Below are positions 1-5,572 of a stretch of 15,663 nucleotides of DNA, one piece after another. A program made the translations under genes and the position numbers. Location of the stretch: assembly GCA_900751815.1 (NCBI GenBank), contig CAADST010000168.1, positions 1 through 15,663 on the forward strand. Reading direction: 5' to 3'. The DNA comes from Bacilli bacterium. GTDB lineage: Bacteria; Bacillota_I; Bacilli_A; RF39; UBA660. How positions within the stretch are numbered: the first letter of the stretch is position 1; the number at the start of each line of letters is the position of its first letter. The notes below the pieces were generated by a model. That model did no database searches and was not told where the DNA came from. It saw only the letters and a list, made by a program, of their open reading frames with translations.

Positions 1-165
1 CAAGTACTTAAAATAGTAATAGATAATATTTTAAGTATTAATGAATCTACTCAGGTTATTCCTAATGTTTTTTATATAACTAAAGTATATAATACTGGGG
101 CCGCCTGGAGTTTGTTTGAGGGTAGTGGGATTCTATTAATAATTATTGCTATAATTAAACTTTTT
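1..165 (+). pseudogene. lspA: signal peptidase II (LspA) fragment, N-terminal part only, 5' end outside window
   Basis: Frame 1 is open from the window edge and reads a typical LspA middle section: QVLKIVIDN, then VIPNVFYITKVYNTGAAWSLFEG, where the NTGAAWS motif is diagnostic. LspA is the membrane aspartyl peptidase that cuts lipoprotein signal peptides. After a following hydrophobic stretch (about codons 44-55) the similarity stops. The frame runs on to a TGA at 319-321, but from 195 it is only antisense to ylmC. The C-terminal half with the second catalytic Asp region (GNLIDR...DF type) is absent, and I found no continuation in the other two frames before ylmC. This is therefore a 3'-truncated gene or a chimeric assembly junction near 160-195. 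The assignment to LspA is firm; calling it a pseudogene rather than an artefact is inference. Confidence 0.72.
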
Positions 166-194
166 TTCTTCATGTCTTTACTATATCACATTTT

Positions 195-416
195 TCATTT
201 ATTTACCAGTATAACATCAGTCCCAATCTTCACAATATCTTTAAAATTAAAATTTAATTCACTATTTTTTAATACTTTTCGAAAAAATTTTTTCTCTTCA
301 GCAACAAATCCTAAAATATGACCTTCACTATTTATTTCCACATCTACAATTCTTCCTAAATTAACCCCGTTTTTTATACTTATTATATCTTTATTTTGTA
401 ACTCACTTAAATACAT
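195..416 (-). CDS. ylmC: YlmC/YmxH family PRC-barrel sporulation-associated protein
   Basis: This small protein of 73 aa opens MYLSELQNKDIISIKNG and continues LGRIVDVEIN...G.ILGFV, the pattern of the YlmC/YmxH family. The family is a single PRC-barrel domain, usually 75-90 aa, encoded next to sigG in spore formers. It has no membrane segment or catalytic motif, and its exact role is unknown. It lies 22 bp after sigG on the same strand with a GGTGG ribosome site 6 nt before the ATG, so it is probably cotranscribed with sigG. The neighbouring sigG gene is the main support for the name. The gene appears complete, although it directly abuts the lspA fragment at its 3' end. Confidence 0.85.
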   Translation of the reverse strand: MYLSELQNKDIISIKNGVNLGRIVDVEINSEGHILGFVAEEKKFFRKVLKNSELNFNFKDIVKIGTDVILVNK

Positions 417-438
417 ATAACCACCATTAAATTATATG

Positions 439-1215
439 TTATTTAATTTGTTTTTTTAAATTAAGTAATGCACTTTTCTCTAACCTTGATACTTGAGCTT
501 GACTAATTCCCAGGCTATCTGCTATTTCCATTTGCGTCTTACCCACAATAAATCGCTCTAATAAAATATCTTTTTCGCGCTTTTTTAATTTAAGCAAAGC
601 CTTTCTTAGGGAAATTAACATATCTTTATCACTATTTTTGTCTTTAACATCAGCAATCTGATCAAATAAATATATAGTATCTCCCCCATCATTATAAATG
701 GGCTCAAATATACTTGTAGGTTCCATTAAGGCATCAAGAGCAAAAGCTATTTGATACTCATCAATCCCTAATGCTTCACTAATTTTACTAGCTGGTGCTT
801 CAACTCCATGATCTTTTACATAATCATCTTTAAACTTAATTATTTTATAAGCTAAATCCTTAATACTTCTGCTGACCCGCATTTGCGTATTATCTCTAAT
901 ATAACGCTTTATCTCTCCAACAATTAAAGGTACCGCATAGGTGGATAGCTTTAGCCCATAAGATAAATCAAAATTATCAATTGCTTTAATTAACCCAATA
1001 ACACCCACTTGAAATAAATCATCCATATTAATATCACTACGATTAAAATTCTTTAAAATACTTAAAACTAATTTCAAATTACCATTGATAAGTTCCGTCT
1101 TAGCATCAATATCCCCATTTTTAAGTCTTACAAATAACTGGGTCATTTCTTCATTTGTCAACACTTTAATTTCACTAGTATTAATTCCTGTAATATCTAC
1201 TTTATATCTTGCCAT
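439..1215 (-). CDS. sigG: RNA polymerase sporulation sigma factor SigG (late forespore)
   Basis: The 258-aa product matches SigG along its whole length. It opens MARYKVDITGINTSEIKVL, then region 2 (NGNLKLVLSIL, DLFQVGVIGLIKAIDNFDLSYG, LKLSTYAVPLIVGEIKRYIRDN), region 3 (RVSRSIKDLAYK) and region 4 ending GKTQMEIADSLGISQAQVSRLEKSAL. The Asn of 'LINGNL' (residue 44) corresponds to B. subtilis SigG Asn45, the residue known to let the anti-sigma factor Gin tell SigG from SigF. This supports SigG over SigF. An upstream in-frame ATG at 1230 adds MKGIF, but homology and an AAAGG site 7 nt before 1215 favour 1215. Known role: it directs RNA polymerase to late forespore genes after engulfment. The gene follows the 162-codon gene by 50 bp; that gap holds a strong hairpin (see separate entry). 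Confidence 0.95.
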   Translation of the reverse strand: MARYKVDITGINTSEIKVLTNEEMTQLFVRLKNGDIDAKTELINGNLKLVLSILKNFNRSDINMDDLFQVGVIGLIKAIDNFDLSYGLKLSTYAVPLIVGEIKRYIRDNTQMRVSRSIKDLAYKIIKFKDDYVKDHGVEAPASKISEALGIDEYQIAFALDALMEPTSIFEPIYNDGGDTIYLFDQIADVKDKNSDKDMLISLRKALLKLKKREKDILLERFIVGKTQMEIADSLGISQAQVSRLEKSALLNLKKQIK

Positions 1216-1221
1216 AAAAAT

Positions 1222-1250
1222 TCCTTTCAAACATATTTTGTTTGAAAGGA
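1222..1250 (-). promoter_or_regulatory. perfect hairpin sequestering the sigG ribosome-binding site
   Basis: Arms 1222-1233 (tcctttcaaaca) and 1239-1250 (tgtttgaaagga) are perfectly complementary over 12 bp around a 5-nt loop (tattt). On the minus-strand mRNA the 3' arm contains GAAAGGA, the ribosome site of sigG, so translation from any transcript starting upstream should be blocked. B. subtilis has a stem-loop of the same kind in read-through mRNA from spoIIG into sigG. The five T residues after the 3' arm could also make it a weak terminator for the upstream gene. The hairpin is seen directly; its function is inferred by analogy. Confidence 0.75.
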
Positions 1251-1263
1251 TCCATTTTTATAC
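1234..1263 (-). promoter_or_regulatory. candidate sigma-F/sigma-G promoter for sigG
   Basis: Reading the minus strand, GTATA at 1263-1259 matches the -35 consensus GYATA of forespore sigma factors. Sixteen bases later AACAAAATA (1242-1234) matches eight of nine positions of the -10 consensus GHNANNMTH; only the initial G is missing. Transcription would start near 1227-1230, inside the 3' arm of the hairpin above, giving a short mRNA with the ribosome site exposed. AT-rich DNA produces such matches easily and the spacing is one base longer than usual, so this is tentative. Confidence 0.4.
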
Positions 1264-1265
1264 AA

Positions 1266-1754
1266 TTATAAATATTCTTTTTTTAAAATTTCATTAGTTC
1301 TTTTAAATATTTCTTCCTTATATTCTTTATAATTATAAATATTAGGCATTTCAAACTCAAATATTTCATCCATTAAAGTTTCTTGATTATCTTCAAGATA
1401 TTTACCCTGATAATACTGATATGCTAATATTTGAGATGCAGCTTCTATTACTACTTTTTTCTTTAAATCATCTTTATTACGCATATTTTCATACAATCTC
1501 TTAAACTTACTAAATTCATCACTAGCAAGCATAATCCTATTACTATTTTGACTTAAATTATTAAAATTATCTAGTATTCTTTCCCCATATGGCAAAGTCT
1601 TAATTATTTTTGTTATAACATCATCTTCCATAACAATTATTAAACTAATCATCCAATAATCAAATTCTGGCTTAATTAAAAAACCATTATCTATTTTTTG
1701 TAAATACTTTTTATCAATATCAATCGTATCTATTCCATTTGTAACTGTTATCAT
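1266..1754 (-). CDS. hypothetical protein between sigG and the HTH regulator
   Basis: I do not recognise this 162-aa protein. It begins MITVTNGIDTIDID and is acidic/lysine-rich and mostly helical in character. It has no signal peptide, no clear membrane segment and no catalytic motif that I can see; WMISLIIVMEDD (residues 34-45) is the most hydrophobic stretch. A very good ribosome site (AAGGGAGG, about 7 nt before the ATG) and a full-length frame support it as real. It diverges from the tandem-HTH gene across 88-97 bp and precedes sigG by 50 bp. The same-strand position makes it the likely upstream cotranscript of sigG. It interrupts the usual sigE-sigG adjacency, so it may be an accessory gene acquired with the regulator, perhaps its partner; that is inference. 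Confidence 0.75.
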   Translation of the reverse strand: MITVTNGIDTIDIDKKYLQKIDNGFLIKPEFDYWMISLIIVMEDDVITKIIKTLPYGERILDNFNNLSQNSNRIMLASDEFSKFKRLYENMRNKDDLKKKVVIEAASQILAYQYYQGKYLEDNQETLMDEIFEFEMPNIYNYKEYKEEIFKRTNEILKKEYL

Positions 1755-1779
1755 TTATTGCCTCCCTTTTAATAATAGC

Positions 1780-1837
1780 ATATTTTCTCGTATTTTCCCA
1801 CATTTTTGTGGAAATAATATTATTAATGAGAAAATAT
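1780..1837. promoter_or_regulatory. nested inverted repeats in divergent intergenic region, candidate operator
   Basis: Between the two divergent genes lie perfect 10-bp arms atattttctc (1780-1789) and gagaaaatat (1828-1837). Inside them is a second, imperfect pair, CCAC (1798-1801) and GTGG (1808-1811), with further pairing of the flanking T and A runs if C1797 is bulged out. A symmetrical site placed over both starts suits an operator for the adjacent HTH protein. It could instead act as an RNA hairpin. No good promoter hexamers are visible on either strand. Confidence 0.45.
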
Positions 1838-1851
1838 CATTAGTGATGTAT

Positions 1852-2292
1852 ATGAAAATAAAAAGATTAAAAAGTATTCGTGAAGAGAAAGAATTAACCC
1901 AAGCTAAAGTTGCTGATATATTACATGTTGATAGATCTACCTATACTGGATGGGAATTAGGAAGAGATACTATTCCTCTAGTAAGACTTAATGTGATATG
2001 TCGGACCTTTAATGTTTCATTTGATTATATCATGGGTTTAAGCAACACCCTCGAAAGTTATGAAGAAATAGATGTAAATGCTAAAGTAATAGGTAATAAT
2101 TTAAAGAAATTTAGAAAAGATAAAAAGTTACCTCAAAAAGCCATATTTACTGAATTAAATACAACTTCATCAACTTGGTCGGCCTATGAAACAGGAAAAG
2201 TTATTATTAAAACAGACTTTTTATATACAGTATGTAAAAAATATAATATATCAGTCGATAAAATGTTAAGTAGCAAGGATACTAACGCATAA
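1852..2292 (+). CDS. tandem helix-turn-helix (XRE/Cro-C1 family) transcriptional regulator
   Basis: The 146-aa product has two XRE-type helix-turn-helix domains. The first (residues about 4-58) reads IKRLKSIREEKELTQAKVAD, DRSTYTGWELGRDTIPLV, FNVSFDYIMGLS. The second (about 73-140) reads NNLKKFRKDKKLPQKAIFTEL, STWSAYETGKVIIKTDFL, YNISVDKMLSS. The second copy lacks the usual TQ.ELA wording in helix 2 and looks more diverged. There is no other domain, so it is probably a DNA-binding repressor or switch. GTG at 1843 and ATG at 1846 are alternative in-frame starts. No ribosome site decides among them; I chose 1852 because it lies just before the first helix. It is transcribed away from the 162-codon gene and overlaps the sigE stop by 11 bp, tail to tail. 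Confidence 0.88.
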   Translation: MKIKRLKSIREEKELTQAKVADILHVDRSTYTGWELGRDTIPLVRLNVICRTFNVSFDYIMGLSNTLESYEEIDVNAKVIGNNLKKFRKDKKLPQKAIFTELNTTSSTWSAYETGKVIIKTDFLYTVCKKYNISVDKMLSSKDTNA

Positions 2293-2962
2293 TTTGTTTT
2301 AGTCGCCTTACTACTTTTTTTTCAATCCTCGAAATATAACTTTGCGAAATACCTAACATTTCTGCCACTTCTTTTTGCGTATATTCTAGTGTATTATTAA
2401 GCCCATATCTTAAAGTCATTATTTCTTTATCTCTATCTGGTAAATTCTCTATTTCCTTACTTAGTAACTCTTTATCAACCTTTTTTTCATATTCACTTGG
2501 CACTAAATCAGCATCAGTTCCTAGTATATCTTCTAAATGTAGTTCATTACCTTCACTATCATAGTTTAAAGCATCTTCCAAGGAAACTTCACTTCTCTTA
2601 CGCTTATTTTTTCTTAAAAACATTAATATTTCATTACTAATACACCTTGATGCATAAGTAGCAAGTTTTATATTTTTATCAATCTTATAAGTATTAATTC
2701 CTTTAATTAATCCAATTGATCCAATACTTACTAAATCTTCAATATCATAAGTAGTATTTTCATACTTCTTAGCTAAAAACACTACTAATCTTAAATTATG
2801 TTCAATTAAAATATTTCTAGCTTCCATATCCCCTTGTCTTGCTTTAATCAAGTATTCCAGCTCTTTATCTCTATCTAGTGGTGGTGGCAACTTATCAGTA
2901 GCTCCAACAAATAATACTTCATTATACTTTGCAATTATTTTTTCAATTAATTTTCTAAACAT
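2282..2962 (-). CDS. sigE: RNA polymerase sporulation sigma factor SigE precursor (early mother cell)
   Basis: The 226-aa product matches SigE throughout: LPPPLDRDKE, ILIEHNLRLVVFLAKKYENT, DIEDLVSIGSIGLIKGINTY, KLATYASRCISNEILMFLR, SEVSLEDALN.D.EGNELHLEDILGTD, and a C-terminal helix-turn-helix TQKEVAEMLGISQSYISRIEKK. SigE is made as a membrane-tethered precursor that SpoIIGA cleaves. In B. subtilis the cut lies within DEVYYIGG, after about 27 residues. Here the equivalent NEVLFVGA begins at residue 14, so the pro-sequence is only about 17 residues, amphipathic and lysine-rich. A GGAGG site 5 nt before the ATG lies inside spoIIGA. The start overlaps the spoIIGA end by 16 bp, so the two are translationally coupled. 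Confidence 0.96.
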   Translation of the reverse strand: MFRKLIEKIIAKYNEVLFVGATDKLPPPLDRDKELEYLIKARQGDMEARNILIEHNLRLVVFLAKKYENTTYDIEDLVSIGSIGLIKGINTYKIDKNIKLATYASRCISNEILMFLRKNKRKRSEVSLEDALNYDSEGNELHLEDILGTDADLVPSEYEKKVDKELLSKEIENLPDRDKEIMTLRYGLNNTLEYTQKEVAEMLGISQSYISRIEKKVVRRLKQIMR

Positions 2963-3750
2963 ATATCCTCCATTATCTTATAATTTAGCAAGCAATCCAT
3001 ACTAATTTTATTCATTCCATCAGGTATTATGCCAACTAAATAATTATTTAAAATACTATTATTTATTTTTAAATACCTAATACTAAAACACTCAACTAAT
3101 CCACTATATCCTACTACTTTATAGGGGACATATATAGGACTTTTATTGTTAATGTATGGCACCAATAACTTCTTAGATAAAAGTATTACATATTTATGAG
3201 TTATAGGATCCCTAAGCTTATTTCCGGTATCTAAAAATCCATTACAATTAAGAGTCTTTCCATTTTTAAAACAAATAGAAACATTCATATTATATTTTAT
3301 TGTACTTTTATATCTCTTCTGTTCTTTTATATATAAAAACAAAATAATCGGCGCAAGTATTATTAAAACAATATAATTAATACTAAAGCCATCAAAATAA
3401 AATATTAATCCTTCATTTTTATAACTAAATTCTAAACTTAAAAAGTATAAAAAACCTCCCAAAATTACACTACACATATATAAATATATAAAATTATCAG
3501 CCATATATTTTATGCTTTTATATCCAAAAGATATTAAAAGCATTAATATACTAACTAGTATTTTAAATACAAATAAAACTATATTATTAATTGGTATAAA
3601 TAAAATAACTAAAGAGACAGCTCCAAGAATAGCACCAAGAAGTAATCTTTCAAACTTCATATGCCTTTTTAGAGCAATATCTACAGTCATAAGCAATAAT
3701 AAATCATAACTAAAATTAAGTAAAAATACTAAATCTAAATATATTTTCAT
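2947..3750 (-). CDS. spoIIGA: sigma-E processing peptidase SpoIIGA
   Basis: The 267-aa membrane protein opens MKIYLDLVFLLNFSYDLLLL, as SpoIIGA does. It has five or so hydrophobic segments in residues 1-140 and a soluble C-terminal domain. That domain contains the aspartic-protease signature GFLDTGNKLRDP, with the catalytic Asp at about residue 174. Known role: in the septal membrane it cleaves pro-SigE when signalled by SpoIIR from the forespore. A GTG at 3759 would add MII, but ATG 3750 matches the family start. The ribosome site is weak (TGAG about 10 nt upstream). It is first in the spoIIGA-sigE operon and is preceded by a probable Spo0A box (see separate entry). Length is slightly below the usual 290-310 aa, mainly at the C-terminus. 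Confidence 0.93.
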   Translation of the reverse strand: MKIYLDLVFLLNFSYDLLLLMTVDIALKRHMKFERLLLGAILGAVSLVILFIPINNIVLFVFKILVSILMLLISFGYKSIKYMADNFIYLYMCSVILGGFLYFLSLEFSYKNEGLIFYFDGFSINYIVLIILAPIILFLYIKEQKRYKSTIKYNMNVSICFKNGKTLNCNGFLDTGNKLRDPITHKYVILLSKKLLVPYINNKSPIYVPYKVVGYSGLVECFSIRYLKINNSILNNYLVGIIPDGMNKISMDCLLNYKIMEDICLEN

Positions 3751-3765
3751 GATTATCACTCAATC

Positions 3766-3809
3766 ATTATACATTATAAAAGCAACAAAATTTGTTGCTT
3801 TATGTCGAA
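3766..3809 (-). promoter_or_regulatory. candidate Spo0A-activated spoIIG promoter with 0A box
   Basis: TGTCGAA at 3803-3809 (plus strand) is an exact 0A box, the Spo0A-P recognition sequence. On the minus strand it reads TTCGACA, whose TCGACA part resembles a -35 hexamer. TATAAT hexamers lie at 3778-3773 and 3771-3766, 28 to 16 nt before the ATG. No -35-like hexamer exists at the normal 17 bp; the TCGACA element is 24 bp from the nearer TATAAT. The B. subtilis spoIIG promoter is likewise a sigma-A promoter with over-long spacing that needs Spo0A. The 0A box is seen directly; the promoter is inferred. Confidence 0.6.
3779..3801. repeat. perfect palindrome inside the spoIIGA promoter spacer
   Basis: Arms aaagcaacaaa (3779-3789) and tttgttgcttt (3791-3801) are perfectly complementary around one base. 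The palindrome sits between the 0A box and the TATAAT hexamer. As RNA on the minus strand it would fold with an 8-bp stem (AAAGCAAC/GTTGCTTT), a 7-nt loop and a TTTT tail. It could therefore end read-through from the nuclease block, or be a protein-binding site. Confidence 0.6.
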
Positions 3810-3848
3810 TAATTTAAATTTTTTTAAGTTTTTTAGATTTATAAAAAT

Positions 3849-4634
3849 TTACACACTTCTATTGACAAGGTCAGTTTTATCAATATAATTCATATATACT
3901 TCAATCCCTCCAATATGTTCTTTTTTTAGTTCAGTTACTTTTAGTTCTACTACTACATAGCAATTGAATTCAATATTATATAAGAGTAAATCTATATAGT
4001 TATACCTATTACCTATTTTTATCCTGTATTCATTAGCAATGTAACAAAATGAATTGCCTAATTCTTTTAAAAAATTATCTAAATCTTCAAGAATAACCTT
4101 TTGTAATACTTTTTCAGAAATTATTTCTTTATTGGTAGTATTTTTTATAGCGATTGGATTTTTAATAAAATCAACAACTGATGTTTCCTTTGAAGAAATT
4201 AGCTTTTCTTTAGTTTTATCATCTAATCTTTCGTATTCTTTATTTTTAATTCGTTCACGGAGCTGCCTTGTCGTTAAAAGCAATTTTTCACACTGTATTA
4301 CTTAATATTTAATTTTAGAAATGTCCTTAATGGATAACAACTCAATCCAATGTCCCCATGTCAAATTTGCAGTCAGTGACTGCATTTTTTGGAAATTATA
4401 ATATTTTATCATATAATTAAGAGACCTATAAGAATATTTTTTCCCTAATTCTTTAGTTAGTTTTATTGAATATTCTTTAATTATTCCTTCACCATAATGC
4501 TTACCAGCTTCACTTAGTAACTTTCCAACATTATAATAAGTAGTAAGATCACTTTTGTTTTTACTATAGTCTTTTACTCTTTTGGTTATTTCATTATTTA
4601 TTAATTCATTTTTTATTTAGTTATAATAATTCAT
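3849..4634 (-). pseudogene. DUF1016/YhcG-like PD-(D/E)XK nuclease, broken copy A
   Basis: A single frame running leftward from ATG 4634 (GGAGG 6 nt upstream) reads MNYYN, stop, then a recognisable DUF1016 N-terminal domain: TKRVKDYSKNKSDLTTYYN.GKLLSEAGKHYGEGIIKEYS, then SLTANLTWGHWIELLSIKD. A second in-frame TAA lies at 4302-4304, then the nuclease domain: LTTRQLRERIKNKEYERLDDKTK, NYIDLLLYN and VVVELK. The two nonsense codons (4617-4619 and 4302-4304) leave the frame otherwise intact, so I join the pieces. The C-terminus stops at MNYIDKTDLVNRSV, about 45 residues short of copy B, and GQ of the family motif is GG. Family role: predicted DNA nuclease of uncertain function, often in mobile or restriction-linked DNA. 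This copy diverges more from B and C than they do from each other. Confidence 0.85.
4362..4391. repeat. decayed palindrome in nuclease copy A
   Basis: Perfect inner arms tgcagtca (4368-4375) and tgactgca (4377-4384) surround G4376. Outer bases (caaatt against ttttttg) pair only in part. It lies at the same codons, just before the conserved LTW motif, as the longer palindromes of copies B and C. Confidence 0.7.
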
Positions 4635-4646
4635 ATAATCCTCCAT

Positions 4647-5561
4647 TTAATTCAAAGCATAAGTAGTAACTAAAATATCATTACTTGTAGTATATTTTAC
4701 AATGTATTTATCTTTTTCTTTAACAATTAATAATCCAATTGTTTTGTTATGATTAATATCTTTTATATTACCTTCTACATAATTTACATAAAAATTTAGT
4801 TGTCCTATATCTGTATGTTTTATTTTTCTAGTTTTAACTTCTACAACTACAAATGAATTTAATTTATAATTAAAGAATAATAAATCTATTTTATAAGTTT
4901 TTTTATCTATATGTATTTTATATTCATGACCTATAAGAGCAAAACCAGTACCTAGTTCTAAGAATTTATCTTCCAGTAAAGATATGATATATTTGTGAAT
5001 TGTCAGTTCATCAATTATATCTAGATTTTTATCTGTCTTTAATATTATTGGATCTTTTATCATATCTTTAATTGATAATGAAGTATTATTAGTATCATTA
5101 ATAACTTCAATATGTTCTTTATCGGCATATGATAATCTATCAAAAGCTTTGTTTTTTATTTCTTTTTCTAATTCTCTAGAAGATAAATTATTTAGTATTA
5201 CTAGATTAATGTAGTAGTTTCTTTCGTTTTCATTTTTTATGATTAATAGAGTTCTGTAATGTGTCCATGTCAATTGTGGACGCAGTGCGTCCACAATTGG
5301 AAATGTTATATAAAATTTCCTCATTTTATTAAGATTACTTTTACCATAATTTTTACCATATTTCTCACTTAATTTCTCCCCCCATTCCTTAATTAAATTA
5401 TTTCCGTACTTTGCTCTTTTTTCTCCCCCCTGGGCTTCAACTATAAGTTTGCCTATATTCCAATAAGTAAGTAATGTATTAGTGTTATCTTTTAGAACAG
5501 TTGCTCTTTTTCTAGCTTCATTTTCAACAATTAATTCTTCAATGTTTTTAAAATAATTCAT
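4647..5561 (-). CDS. DUF1016/YhcG-like PD-(D/E)XK nuclease domain protein, intact copy B
   Basis: This is the only unbroken copy in the array (304 aa). The N-terminal DUF1016 domain (about 1-150) has LLTYWNIGKLIVEAQGGEKR, KYGKSNLNKMRKFY and LRPQLTWTHYR. The C-terminal nuclease domain (about 185-304) has KIDLLFFN (Asp226), VVVEVKT (Glu241, Lys243) and IGQLNFYVNYVE, the D...ExK pattern of this fold, plus a closing LVTTYAL typical of the family. Family function is not firmly established; members are predicted to cut DNA and are often found with mobile or restriction-modification genes, none of which I see here. Start ATG 5561 has GGAGG 5 nt upstream. It begins 11 bp after copy C and ends 12 bp before copy A, with near-identical junction sequence. 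Codons for residues 88-97 form a 29-nt palindrome and include CTG CGT, odd in so AT-rich a genome. Confidence 0.88.
   Translation of the reverse strand: MNYFKNIEELIVENEARKRATVLKDNTNTLLTYWNIGKLIVEAQGGEKRAKYGNNLIKEWGEKLSEKYGKNYGKSNLNKMRKFYITFPIVDALRPQLTWTHYRTLLIIKNENERNYYINLVILNNLSSRELEKEIKNKAFDRLSYADKEHIEVINDTNNTSLSIKDMIKDPIILKTDKNLDIIDELTIHKYIISLLEDKFLELGTGFALIGHEYKIHIDKKTYKIDLLFFNYKLNSFVVVEVKTRKIKHTDIGQLNFYVNYVEGNIKDINHNKTIGLLIVKEKDKYIVKYTTSNDILVTTYALN
5271..5299. repeat. perfect 29-nt palindrome inside nuclease copy B
   Basis: Left arm caattgtggacgca (5271-5284), centre G5285, right arm tgcgtccacaattg (5286-5299): 14 perfect base pairs. The stretch is about half G+C, far above its surroundings. 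It encodes residues Pro88-Leu97 of the intact nuclease and leads directly into Thr-Trp of the LTW motif. Confidence 0.97.
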
Positions 5562-5572
5562 AATTCCTCCAT

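Noticed and set aside
417..440. CATATAAT before ylmC, an exact match to the sigma-E -10 pattern
   Set aside because: No matching -35 element at 16-18 bp, and the leader would be too short; the gene is probably read from sigG.
1772..1780. Extended -10 element (TGCTATTAT) before the 162-codon gene
   Set aside because: A start 7 nt downstream would fall inside the ribosome site, so it cannot give a normal leader.
4302..4304. Recoding or alternative genetic code to explain stops in copy A
   Set aside because: TAA is not reassigned in bacteria and ends many intact genes here; the paralogue arrangement fits decay.
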